From: Hemerocallis citrina
Lineage: Eukaryota > Streptophyta > Magnoliopsida > Asparagales > Asphodelaceae
Assembly: GCA_017893485.1 (NCBI GenBank)
Contig: CM030358.1
Coordinates: 148,255,363 to 148,319,362, forward strand
Direction: 5' to 3'
Length of the DNA: 64,000 nt
Below, piece after piece: positions 10,049-20,458 of this stretch. The notes beneath the pieces are model-generated. The model had not been told where the DNA came from. It searched no databases and saw nothing but the letters and a program-made list of their open reading frames with translations. The position numbers were made by a program, and so were the translations under genes. Every line of letters begins with the position of its first letter. Position 1 is the first letter of the stretch.

Positions 10049-10601
10049 CAAAATTTTAGTGAGAATAGAGGGCTAGGATTAGAACAAATGGTTAAGGATC
10101 AATTGCCTAGATGAAATAGGGAGTTCCTATAACTTCCCATGATGCAAATAACCACCTCTCCACCTCATGCACTCTCCCTCTCTTTTGATCCCATCCGGCC
10201 ACACCCAAAGGGTGTGCTTTGCACACTCTAGTGCAAACACGTGCCATCTAGTGCCCCCCTATTTACAAGCTGTTCATGTTAATTAATTTTTTTTGTTCAT
10301 GGAATGAGTCAACACTACAAGTTAGGTTATTAAAAGAGTTTTAAAAAATAAATGGGCTCACTAATGGGCTAACTAACCATGAGCTTCATTAATTTAATTA
10401 ATTAATTAATTAAGGTGGGCTACAAAGAGACAATTAGGCCAAAAATTAAATTAGGTTCTCTTAAATAAAAGAGAAGGAAATAAGACTACTAGTTTATGAA
10501 ATATTTTTAGAGAAATATATGTATAAAAAATTGCACGTGCACAACACGTGAAAAATAAAATACATTCTAATTAATATGATTAAAAAATTCAGGATGTTAC
10601 A

Positions 10602-11586
10602 GCTAGGTTGAGTTAAATTCTTAATATGTCCCAATACATGAATTGGGAGGGTACTTTTTCTAGTCACAAGTGCATTTGTAGGACTTACCTATATGAGAGG
10701 AACCATGAGGCTGCGGTTGGGGTAATTGGGACTGATCCCTAGAAACTCTCATGAACTTTTTCAGTAGTGAGCATGACCATAATGCTTCAACCCGCGACCT
10801 AATGATGTAAGCCTTCTATGTGTACTTTTGCTAATATCTTGCTCAAGAACATAGTTTCAGGAGCAGTCCACTATGGTTCCTTAGGTGGTAACAAATGCCA
10901 CTAGGTGTGACGTAAAAGCGTAGCTACCTACACCGATTGGTAAATATATGTGCTAATAAGGAATAAGTCAAATTTTATACCAAATTATGTTTTTTGTTTA
11001 TCCTGAAGAAATAAGTTTGGAATTTACTCTCTTTTTTTTTGGGAGGGGGGGGATTGTTGGAAAGTATTATGGAAAAAGGTTAATATCTAAAATATAATTG
11101 TGAATTAATTTAATACTATTTTACTGATTTTGACCAAGTCAACATTTATTTAGTAATAGTCATACTAGCCGTTAAAACTAGTTATGAATCATAAGTTTTT
11201 GGTTAATTACTCTTATAAAAAAGATGTTTATTGTTTGATTTTATGGATCTTCAAGTGGTTTATTGGTAGGAGTTAATAGATGGCTCATATAAATACTAGC
11301 TCATCTTCATGAGAAGATGAAGAGAGAGAAAATGAGATGAGCAAGAATAATTTTCTTCCTCCTCCAAACAAAACTTCCACTATATATACTAATCTTATTA
11401 ATTGGGCATATTTCAACTTACATCTCGAGGTCAACTCCCCTTTAATGATCGTGTACGCAAGGGATACCGAGGGACAAAGGTCTGTGACAAATTGTCATGG
11501 AGCGCTGTACGAGGTTAACAATAAGACCTTTAGGGCAGTGCTTTAAAATTTGCAGGTAATTATATTTTCCTCAATTTTATCTAACA
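10602..11586 (+). mobile_element. Copia element 3' end with LTR
   Basis: A purine-rich tract at 11041-11053 (gggagggggggga) sits directly before a TGTTGG terminus at 11055, the usual polypurine tract and 3' LTR junction. The LTR probably ends in ctaaca at 11586 (532 bp) and holds a TATA box (catataaatac, about 11288). The 440 bp before the tract have no coding motif and would be the 3' untranslated part. The upstream body is cut off where the Tekay-like LTR was inserted at 10601. No target duplication can be checked. Classification as Copia rests on LTR ends and length only. Confidence 0.6.
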
Positions 11587-12172
11587 GATCTAGAGTGGAT
11601 CAAAGCACGAACATGAAGGAAGCAATCTGCATGCAGAGGGTTTCATCTCCCAGGTATGAAATAAAAATTAACACATCCATTGTTTGCTGATGATACTCTT
11701 TTATTTGGCAATGTGATATGAGTTCGAAATCCAAGAGTATGAAAGACTAATCATCTAGGGTTCAGGCCAATTGGTTAATTGGAGTAGATATTGTCTTTAC
11801 CTTAATCTTAATCTCACACTACTCTCATTTATGCTACCAAGGAAGAAGTTGTTTAATTGTAACATCTCCGTTCAAGATTTCGCATATATATACTACTAAA
11901 CACTTGTCATTGGGAAAACTTCTCGATCGTATATCACATTTTTCAGAATTAGTATTCTTTTTGGAAACATTTAGGTAGTTGGAGATTTCAATGGCCGGAA
12001 GTGTGGTCCTATCCTAGCATGTCATGCATGAATGAATGCTCTCCCTATTAATATTTTGCGCACTACTCAACTGCCAAAGTCAATTGAATTGGAAACTGAG
12101 AAAATTATTAGAGATTTTATTTGGACAGATGGAGCTAATCTAGTCATGATAAACTTCATCTAATTGATTGAG
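11587..12172 (+). pseudogene. L1 LINE reverse transcriptase, piece 1
   Basis: The frame near 11685 reads FADDTLLFGN, the catalytic YADD-type motif of plant L1 reverse transcriptases. Further on, VIGKTSRSYITFFR-like and IIRDFIWTDG stretches correspond to the thumb region. Several stops and shifts are present. The MULE insertion at 12173 cuts it, and the frame resumes at 24029. The first 40-90 bp lack motifs, so the 5' edge is uncertain. Confidence 0.75.
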
Positions 12173-12590
12173 GAAAAATTTGCCGTACTGTCCTCGTTTT
12201 TGAAAATATTCAGTGACTTGTCCTACTTTTCAAAACAATTAGCGATATGACATTGTTTAGAACATGTCAGTAACAAACGTTATTGAAAAAAAATGCATCT
12301 ATTATTTCGATGTCGTTCTTCCCAATAACGGCATCTCTTTTTAAAAAAATTGTCATGCCGTTATTGGGAATAACGGCATAGCTTATTTTTGTCTAAAGAT
12401 CGTACAGTATCAATTGTGACTCGAGAGAGAAATGCAAAAATAAAAATAACTGATGCCGTTCTCTTAGAGAACGGCATAGATTATACTGATGCCGTTTTTC
12501 ACAATAACGGCATCAGTTATAATCGTTTCGCACAGCTTTCTATAATCGAAAAATCCCTTCTTCTTCCCCCTTATCCCTTGCGATTGTTTT
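12173..12590 (+). repeat. MULE left terminal inverted repeat
   Basis: About 418 bp, closely matching the reverse complement of 23395-24019 apart from one extra module there. It contains short palindromes of the form gatgccgtt...aacggcatc (for example around 12355-12376 and 12494-12513). It probably also acts as the promoter of the PMD gene. Confidence 0.9.
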
Positions 12591-12730
12591 CTTCTCCATT
12601 CCGACTCCGAAATCTCTAACCCCCCCCCAAAAAAAATCCTAAAATCCCAAGTATTTAATTGATTTGTACTCAGAGTCTACTTTTCAATCTCTTATTGAGA
12701 GTGCCAAATCAATCCGAATCCGAAATTATT

Positions 12731-13170
12731 GTAAGTATCCAAAAATCCTAATTTTATTTTGTAAAGTTGATTTTGATAGTATGATAGATGTGTGCATTGG
12801 TAGTATAGTACAAGTGATGTAGATTTGTGTTATTTAAGTAGTAATTTTGGAAATAATATTATGGATTCTTAGTGATATAGGATTTACAAATGTTGAATTG
12901 TTGAGAAAGGTGGAATTGTTCAATTTGTTAGGAAAACAAAAAATTTGGAGAGATACTTTGGGGGGGGGGGGGGGGGGGGGGGGTTTCGTTGTCATTATGA
13001 TGATTGCAAATAGTTCAAAATTCATACTTAGTTTATAAAATCCATTTTTTTACAATGTTATGAACGATTCGGATTTGAAGAATAACGCGTTTGTGATGAA
13101 TTATACTTAGTTTATTTTGAAAATTCTTTTACTAAAATTGTTGTTGATTAGTGTTTGTTATTGTTGACAG
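12731..13170 (+). other. Candidate 5' UTR intron of the PMD gene, with G24 tract
   Basis: A donor (att|gtaagtatcc) at 12731 and an acceptor (ttgttgacag) at 13170 bracket 440 bp just before the ATG at 13175. A run of 24 G lies at 12960-12983. The transposase gene at the other end has a matching small intron before its ATG. Confidence 0.5.
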
Positions 13171-14254
13171 GCCAATGGATCCTACACAACCATCTTCTTC
13201 CCATGGTGTTGGTGCTTCTTCTAGTTCTTCGTATGGACCACGGGGACATCCGGGTCCATTAGATCCTACCGTTCTATATCTGCAAGAAGACCACAGATAA
13301 CAGGCCGTTTGGACAGGAGATGTAGAGAAGATGAGTTTCCGAATGCACAACATAATGCCGGCGATCCTTAGTATTGAAAATTACTTGGTCAGCAGCGGAT
13401 TCAACGGGATGTCAAAGCTGGCGAAAATCAAGTGTGACCACGCCCTACTTACTGCACTTGTGGAGCGATGGAGGCCGGAGCCACACACGTTTCACTTACC
13501 GGTGGAGAGATAACGGTCACCCTACAAGATGTAGCCGTGATTGCGGGTCTTCCAATTGATGGGGTGTCCGTCACCGGTAACTTGATGTTCAACAAGGTAG
13601 CATTGGTACGAGATTATCTTGGCTTGGAGGTGCCTAAAGAGGACCACGGAATATTCGTTGGGGAATCCATTAGACGTTCATACCTTGACGATCAGTTCAC
13701 TAATCGATTGCCAGACGTGCCGACAGATATCCAACTCCAGAACTATACCCGCGCATATCTACTGTTGATGATTGGAGGGATTCTATTCCCTAACTCTTCA
13801 GGTGATGTAGTGCACCTCATGTACCTTCCACTCATTGCTGACCTACAGACAGCCTGCCGATATAGTTGGGGAAGTGCGGCTCTAGCCTCCCTCTACCGTG
13901 CACTCTGTAACTGTTCGATGGGGTTCAAATGACCGGGCCAATGTCTATCTTGCAAATATGGTGTTGGGAACGAAAACACCTCGGCCGAACCCGTGTCACG
14001 GTATTGTCAGAAAGTTGGAGAGTACTACAGAAAAATTCTGTGCTGAGAGCTCCTCTCGGTGCCTACTGGGCAGGGAAGCGTACATGGAGGGATAACTCAC
14101 GTGGTGTCCTCACCTATTACAGGGACGAACTCGATCAGTTGAGGGAAGAGTTCGTTAATTGGACCCCCTACACAGATGATAGGCTGCAACGTCTACCACC
14201 CATTTGCACTGTAACACCCCGCAAAATTGGAAATTACAATTTTGCCCTCGTGTG

Positions 14255-14860
14255 TTATGCACGTGTATTTTGTAACGTGTTTTCATCCCGTATTTTGATT
14301 ATCGACTATTTATTTATTTTCAATATTGATTTTTCCCTATTTTGAATCAACAAAAATATAATATTTCGATATTTGTATTCTACGTGCTTTGTACGTGTTT
14401 TCAATACACATATTAATAACATATTTTCCGCCGCTACGGGTGATAATTTCTAGATTCCAATTATTTATTTTATGTTTACAAATCTATTTTTATAAAACTG
14501 AAATTTATTTTCCCCTATTTCGATTAAAATGCATTTTTCGATTTTCTGCACGTATAATGCACGTGCTTTCTACGTGTTGTGATTTCATCATGAAATATAT
14601 GTAAATTAGTAAATATAATTTTGGTTATATTGTTTTCGATTATATTTAATAATTTTTCATCAATAAAATTAATTTTTCGCATTTTGATATTTTACGTGTG
14701 ATGCACGTGTTTCCTACGCACGTAGTAATTACGTCATAGAACATATAAATTAATAAATAATTTTTCTTATATTGTATTTAATATTTTTCCGTTGATAAAG
14801 TCAATTTTCGTATTCCGATATTTTACGTGTGATGCACGTGTATCGGTGCGCACGTTTGAT
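14255..14860 (+). repeat. G-box (CACGTG) tandem array in LTR U3
   Basis: The motif tgcacgtg or tacgtg recurs in five clusters (about 14258, 14381-14397, 14550-14575, 14693-14707, 14825-14839), roughly 130-165 bp apart, each embedded in similar AT-rich sequence (for example atttttcg, tttacgtgtgatgcacgtg). CACGTG is the plant G-box bound by bZIP and bHLH factors. Related LTRs in the window carry only one such pair. Confidence 0.65.
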
Positions 14861-15424
14861 CGTATCCGTTTTCAAGATAAATTTTTGGAGTGTTTGTTTT
14901 TATTTTATTTATGCATAATATATTTTTGATTTTTGGTAAACTATCATACAAATATGTATATATAGATAGTGTATATATGTAGGATGGTTGATTTGAAGAA
15001 ATGGTGAATAAATGTATAAGGGAATTGATTGGGAAAGAGTTGGTTGGGGACCCACGTTAGAAGTTTTGGGCTGTTTAAATTTGTAATCGGATGGAATGGA
15101 GATGGGTTGAATATATGAGTTGGAATAGATGGGCCTTATGTGCTAATATGTATGAAAAAGTAAAATGAATTAGGAGTGGAGGCCCACTTGAGTAAACACA
15201 AGCACACAAGTGTGCTGTGTGAGTCCGGGTAGTGTAGTGACCGGATTTTGGGAGTGGGGAGATGAAGAGGTTGAAGTTATGGGAGTTGGGATTTTTAAAG
15301 AGGTAGGAGTTATAAGGAGGTGAAGAGTTTAGGAGTTTTGAGAGTTATGAAATGTGAAGGGTTAAAAATTAATTTTAGTAATTTATTAGGTGTGTAATTA
15401 TGCAATTAGAACCCTAGCAAAATC

Positions 15425-15433
15425 CTATAAATA
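15425..15433 (+). promoter_or_regulatory. LTR TATA box
   Basis: cctataaatagcaccctcc, followed by an AG-rich leader (aagagaaagagagaaaag). A splice-donor-like aataag|gtgggt lies 286 bp downstream at 15711. Confidence 0.65.
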
Positions 15434-16438
15434 GCACCCTCCATTTCTCATTCTTTTCACACCAAAAACAAAAGAAAAATAAGAGAAAGAGAGAAAAGAA
15501 AAGAGAAGCAAGAAAGAAAGAAAAGAGAAAAATAAAAGAAAAGAGAGTAAAAGAAGTAGTGTTCTTATGCTTTGGAGTAATCTTACTAGGAGGGGAAGCC
15601 ATTGCTAGGGAAAGGGAGTTTTGCTAGGAGGAGGAGCCATTGCTAGGAGTTTGTCTTGGAGCTAGAAGAAGTGTCTCATCTTTCCCTTCAATTGTTCAAG
15701 CTTCAATAAGGTGGGTGATCCTATACTTTCTAATTTTAGAATAATGTATGCTAAGTAATAAATAATGAGTAGTATGGGATTTCTTATATGATCTATGCTA
15801 TGGTATGAGATGAGAATGATAAGTAATTCATGTATGATTAATAAATTAAGTCATGTTAGGGGTTAATGAGAAAAAGAATTGATTGATTATTTGTCATACA
15901 TTAGCATGCTATTATGATTAATGAGTAGTATAAATTTGATGTGATAATTAGAAGATAAAATTCATGTTTTTTTTTATGTATGACAACTTGTAGAAGTGTT
16001 ATTATTAATTAAGAAACAAAGTATTGTCATGTAGTTTGGAAATTTAAAATAAAAAGAAATTGTCATTTGTACGTTAACTAGTAATTGTTAAAATAATTGA
16101 AGAGATTTCCCTTGTGTTTAAAGAGGAAATTTTGTATAGAAAAAGGGTATAGATAACTTATTGTTACTTGTTGTAAAGTAATACAAATTTTCTAGTTGAT
16201 TAAAATGATGAACTACATTCTTGTAATAAAAGAGAAGAAAGAGAGATTTGAAATTTAGATATTATTAAATATAAGTTTTTTTTAAACACATGAATTTCTG
16301 TAATAAATAAATTTCATTCTAAATAAACTATTTGGAGACTAGTGGAGAAGATTGATCAAATGAAAAATCTAGTTTTATGAAAAACAATAAAATAACAGAA
16401 AATTGGGTCAAAAACCCACGAAATGGGTTTAGAGTGTT

Positions 16439-16684
16439 GGGCGCAATTAGCATGTTGGCTCGGCCGTGCGCTGCTTCCTTGTTGGGTCTGGTTCGATACT
16501 CAGTATGGCCGAAACATTCCTTTTGTATATTTTTTTTTTATGAACACTAAATTGAGGAATATGTGAAAAGGTTTTTGGTTTGTAATTGAGACAATAAGTC
16601 CAAATGGACTTGGTGGCTAGCTCCTTGGGCCTAGGCGCTGCTGTTGTGTGTTAGCAGACCCTGGGTTCGAAACAGGCTACCACC
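16439..16684 (+). repeat. Two tRNA-like modules inside the solo LTR
   Basis: Unit 1 (16439-16512) ends in tctggttcgatactcagt and unit 2 (16604-16684) in ccctgggttcgaaacaggc. Both contain the Pol III B-box core GGTTCGANNC. Unit 2 has an A-box-like tggtggctagctccttgg. Both are followed by T-rich runs. They correspond in order and spacing (about 165-170 bp) to the pair in the LTR at 7262-10601. They are not complete tRNA genes. Confidence 0.55.
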
Positions 16685-19600
16685 TTTTATATTTTTTTCT
16701 TTTATTGAGTTTGAGCTTCATTTTTAACACTTGCTGATTTGAAGAAGGGTTGGAAAATACATTTTTTTTCATATGAGTTCACATAAAGATTTATTATAAA
16801 TTGTTCTCAAATTTTAATCTTGTATTTTCGAAAGTAAAAAGAGAATTTAAATAGTAAGTGCGCTTTGTTTCTAAAATTATTATTTGAGTAAATGACTCTT
16901 TTTTTTTAAGAGAAGAATGTGCGATAAGTTGTGAGATTCTATTGTTTAAAATGAACCTTTGAGACTAAATACTTGTGTAGAGTTTTGGAAAGAATTACTA
17001 TATCACTAGTTTGCCTTGATGAGATTATGTGAATATGTTTGTTTATGGTTAAGGATTTTATGTGATTAATTTCCTAAAAGAGATTTGGATTTATGATACA
17101 AACTCATGAAAAGAATTGTTGCCTTAGAAAGATAGTGAATGAATAGTATGAATGATGCAAAAACAAGACATTCATCAAGTTGTGAATAGTTTGAAGATAA
17201 AGAATACTTTGAGTTAAGACATGATTATTAAAGGGTATGTGTACCCATATTTCTTGTACATGAAAGATTTATGATTTAGAATTAGTACGACCTCGGTTAC
17301 CGGTAGTTTTGGAAGAAAGATTTTGAGACTTGATTTCGAGATAATGCCGTCGGGCGATCTCGTATTTTTGTGAATAAATCCGGTATGAGGTAAAACTGAT
17401 TCTAGGGTGATAACATATTCATGTCTTGAACTAAAAATAATTAGGCATCTAGGTGAAGACGTAATAGACATGTGCAAACGTAAATGGGTGCTTCTATATA
17501 GTCGGCGGTGGATCTCCGTGACTATAGACCCAGTTGGTGGACTGTGGTTGCTCCGTAGGAGATGGACTGTATTTTATCCGGGACTTAGGGTAGTCGGCGG
17601 ATGTTTACCATACTCCAAAGAATATGTATATACCGGGGCTAGAGGGGCATTTACGGGATTATTCTCACGATATAATAGCCAGGGAGACTGGGATCTGTTA
17701 TTATAGCCAGGGAGGCTGAGATCCGTATCTGTGAAATAACTCTAAAACTTGTTTAATTACTGGGTAGTCTCATGGCGAGGGATCGAACCCTTCAATATGG
17801 AGTACGTAGGCACTTGCCCTCAGACCTATGTAGTATGGGATGCATAGAATCTGAACAAGTGTGCATTAGTGTCATCCTAGTGTAGAATTGTGTGCATTAG
17901 GCATTAAGGCATGACATACACTTATATTTAGAATAATCACCCTTGACACTTTACTTGTTCATTCAATCCTTTTTTGTGATTTGTTAAAGTATGAGATCGT
18001 TATACTATTCCCGGCATAGAGAGGATAGCCGTGTATAACATTTCGTCAGTTGTAAGTAACTGACGTGCCCACAGACTGACATGCAGGTAAAGGACTATTC
18101 GTGGAGTTATAGAGTGGATATGTTGTTGCTGTTTAGAAGTTAAAGATGTTGCAAATGATGTTAAAGTTATACAAGTTGTATTTCATTGTTGTAATCTTTT
18201 AGTCTTCCGCTGTGTAAAAACCAAGTGTAAAGGAACTCTAATGTATTGTGAATGAAAAGTTTTAAATTTCCTTGTAAAATTGTACGAAGTGAAGTAAAGA
18301 TCCTGTGAAATCTCGAATTTATCCTTATTTAAAATTCGGGGCGTTACATGCACTGCCAATAATCAGTTGTGGTTGACATTAGCTCCATTTGTAAACTTCT
18401 CAGTTGTGGAGTTTTATTACCCCGGCCGTGTTCTTTGCCAAATCAATGCACAACAACCCGTTCCCGTAAACTCATTGTACGACCGTAGACTTCACAACAT
18501 CACGGGTCAAGATCGTTTACCAAATATGGATTGGGCCGATCACCACCGTGCTCATGTAGGATGTTGGAATGAGCGGAGGTACGAGTTGGTAGTAGAGGGT
18601 ATTGTACGGCCGTACGACGGATCAATGCAAACAGCTTATATGGCATGGTACCGTCGCATCAGAATGTTGTATGTTGCACCAAAAACGGATCTTCCCGTGG
18701 GTATCCAACAACCGATACCCGCGCACGAAGTTGAACCACCACCCGCACATTCAACTTCGCAACCCATGTATCAACCAAAAGCTTCATCATACCATCTAAT
18801 GGTAAATAAGTTTGTTCGGTCAATTACATTTATTTCGATAAATTTTACTTATGATGAATTTAATTATGTCTAATTTGGTTTACTATTATAGATCGACAAC
18901 ATATGGGATATGGCGAGAAAATGTGCGAGTGTCTTGAAGAGTAACGCCAATAAGGCATGCAAAGAATTGGCATGAGACCTCCTCTGCAATTGTCGTACAT
19001 CTCTTGAAGAGGTTGGAGATGGTTCACGTTTCAACGAACTTATGCGGTCGACCGAAGTATCAACTCAACAAGTTCGACCTAGCGCTAGGCAAGCTCCACC
19101 TCCACCACAATAAGCATTGGAATTAGGAGATCCCCTCGCACCTCAAACTCAACCTCAAACTCCGTCACATCATCCACGAAGGGGTAAGACCGTTCGCTTC
19201 CCTCCTACGCAAAGCGAATTGGCAAATCCGAAGATTGAAGTAGGAGGAGGTGATGAAGAAGAAGGAGTTGGTCCAAGTGGACCCGCAATGCAAGAGACCC
19301 GAGAATGTAGGCGAAAAGTCCCGGCTCGAAGGAGGAGAGCACCCCAACACTTCACGCGGAGTTAAACCGAAGAAAACTTTATATATTATTGATCTTTCTT
19401 GTTTTTTTGTAATTATAGACTTTATGTAGTGCATGCTATGTAGTTGATGAATTGTTTAAGTATTTTTAAGTTTGATGTGCATGTTTTGAAAGATTTCAGT
19501 TGTGCAAGTTTTGAAATTTGATGTGCATTTAGATTTCAGTTGTGCAAATCTGTGAAGTATTTGAAGTCTGTGAAATCTTTTGAAACCTGATGAATTGAAT

Positions 19601-19789
19601 TGAAAAGGCATGCAAAGAAGTCTTGATCTAGTATGTGAAGAAGAAGGAGTTGGTTTGTGAAAATTTAAGGTGAATTGAAAATTGATGAATTGAATTGAAT
19701 TGAATTGAATTGAAGTCTGGATGTTGATTTGTGAAAACATGCACATCAATGAATTGAAGAAGGATTTGGTCTGTGCATGTCTGTCATGT

Positions 19790-20250
19790 AAAAAACATGA
19801 ATAAAAGATGTCGTTATTTTCAATAACGGCATCTTAATCCTGCAACGTTATTACGAATAACGGCATCAGCATAGAGGGAAAATTAGCAAATATGGAGTTT
19901 GCTGCCAATATTTCTGTCTCCACAGTCGTTATCCAAATTAAGGCATCCTAAACTGATGCCGTTATTGAAGATAACAGCATCTTCGTATAACCCCCCTGCC
20001 CTCCAAGATAACGGCATATCTGAAGATGTACATAAGTATGCCATTATAAGATAACGGTAACTTCAAATCCTGCTGTTTTTCAAAATAACGGCATTTATTA
20101 ACTGTGCCGTTGTTCAGAATCACGACATCAGTTAAACATCAAAATTTCAAATTTTGAGATTTCTGCCAAACTTTCTATCTCCACAGTCGTTCTTGAGAAT
20201 AACGGCTTAGAAAGAAGATGTCGTTATTCACAACAACGACATCTGTTGTT
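19790..20250. repeat. Array of GCCGTTATT-type palindromes between the MULE genes
   Basis: Between the convergent gene ends lie at least eight degenerate copies of gatgccgttatt or its complement aataacggcatc, often as head-to-head pairs around a 4-10 bp loop (for example cgttattttcaataacggc, and tgccgttattgaagataac). The same motif makes up the palindromes in both terminal repeats. Confidence 0.75.
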
Positions 20251-20458
20251 TGAACAGTTGTGCATGTTTTCTGTGCATGTTTTGTTGTGATTGTTTATTT
20301 ACAACAAATTTAACTATATCCACCACCCATTCAAACAACAAATCTCATTCCAAACAATTTAAACTTAAATTGCTCAACATATAAAAACAACTTTATAATT
20401 TCATACAAACACTCACAAAAGAGGAGACATAACTAACATACAATAACAAGGAAAATAT

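Larger units (their letters stand above)
5350..10601 (-). mobile_element. Tekay-like Gypsy element, 5' half
   Basis: From right to left: a 3.3-kb LTR (10601-7262), a primer-binding site (7258-7245), a small upstream ORF (7102-6695), gag (6592-about 5600) and the first part of the protease with a DTG motif (5436). Homology fades out near 5350-5380, so reverse transcriptase, RNase H, integrase and the second LTR are absent. The long LTR with TGTAAC...GGGGTGTTACA ends and the gag type fit the Tekay (Del) group of chromoviruses. The name is inferred, because the diagnostic chromodomain is not present in the window. Confidence 0.8.
7262..10601 (-). repeat. Tekay-like 5' LTR (3.34 kb)
   Basis: On the plus strand it runs from tgtaacaccccgaattcc to caggatgttaca. 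Its first 150 bp match, in opposite orientation, the end of the solo LTR at 14210-18348 (shared cttcacttcgtacaatttta and gcggaag blocks), so the two belong to one family. Features in transcription order: a G-box pair at 10550-10533, a TATA box at 10048-10041 beside a G17 tract, a candidate splice donor at 9747, and tRNA-like modules at 9110-8851. Some tRNA-like and open-frame signals inside the LTR are not genes. Confidence 0.88.
14210..18348 (+). mobile_element. Solo LTR, Tekay-like (4.14 kb)
   Basis: It runs from tgtaacaccccgcaaaatt to attcggggcgttaca and is flanked by a perfect 5-bp target duplication, tgcac (14205-14209 and 18349-18353). There is no internal region, so two LTRs of one element recombined and left one. 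It shares its end, TATA and tRNA-like module layout with the LTR at 7262-10601, in opposite orientation. It interrupts the PMD gene of the MULE. Confidence 0.93.
13175..19365 (+). pseudogene. Plant mobile domain (PMD) protein gene of the MULE
   Basis: The gene starts with a Ser/Pro/Gly-rich leader (MDPTQPSSSHGVGASSSS) and continues into the PMD fold: ALVERWRPEPHTFHLP, ITVTLQDVAVIAGLPIDG, YTRAYLLLMIGGILFPN, then LQIWCWERKHLGR, and after the inserted LTR LTLAPFVNFSVVEFYYPGRV. A clean intron (gt at 18802, ag at 18891) precedes a basic last exon ending RRRAPQHFTRS. Breaks: stop TAA at about 13297, frame changes near 13503 and 13925, and the 4.1-kb solo LTR at 14210. PMD proteins occur both as host genes (MAIN/MAIL1 type) and inside plant transposons. 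Their role in transposition is unknown. The gene converges on the transposase gene. Confidence 0.85.

Noticed and set aside
12834..13038. Open frames on both strands around the G24 tract
   Set aside because: The poly-Gly and poly-Pro runs come from the homopolymer inside a probable intron.
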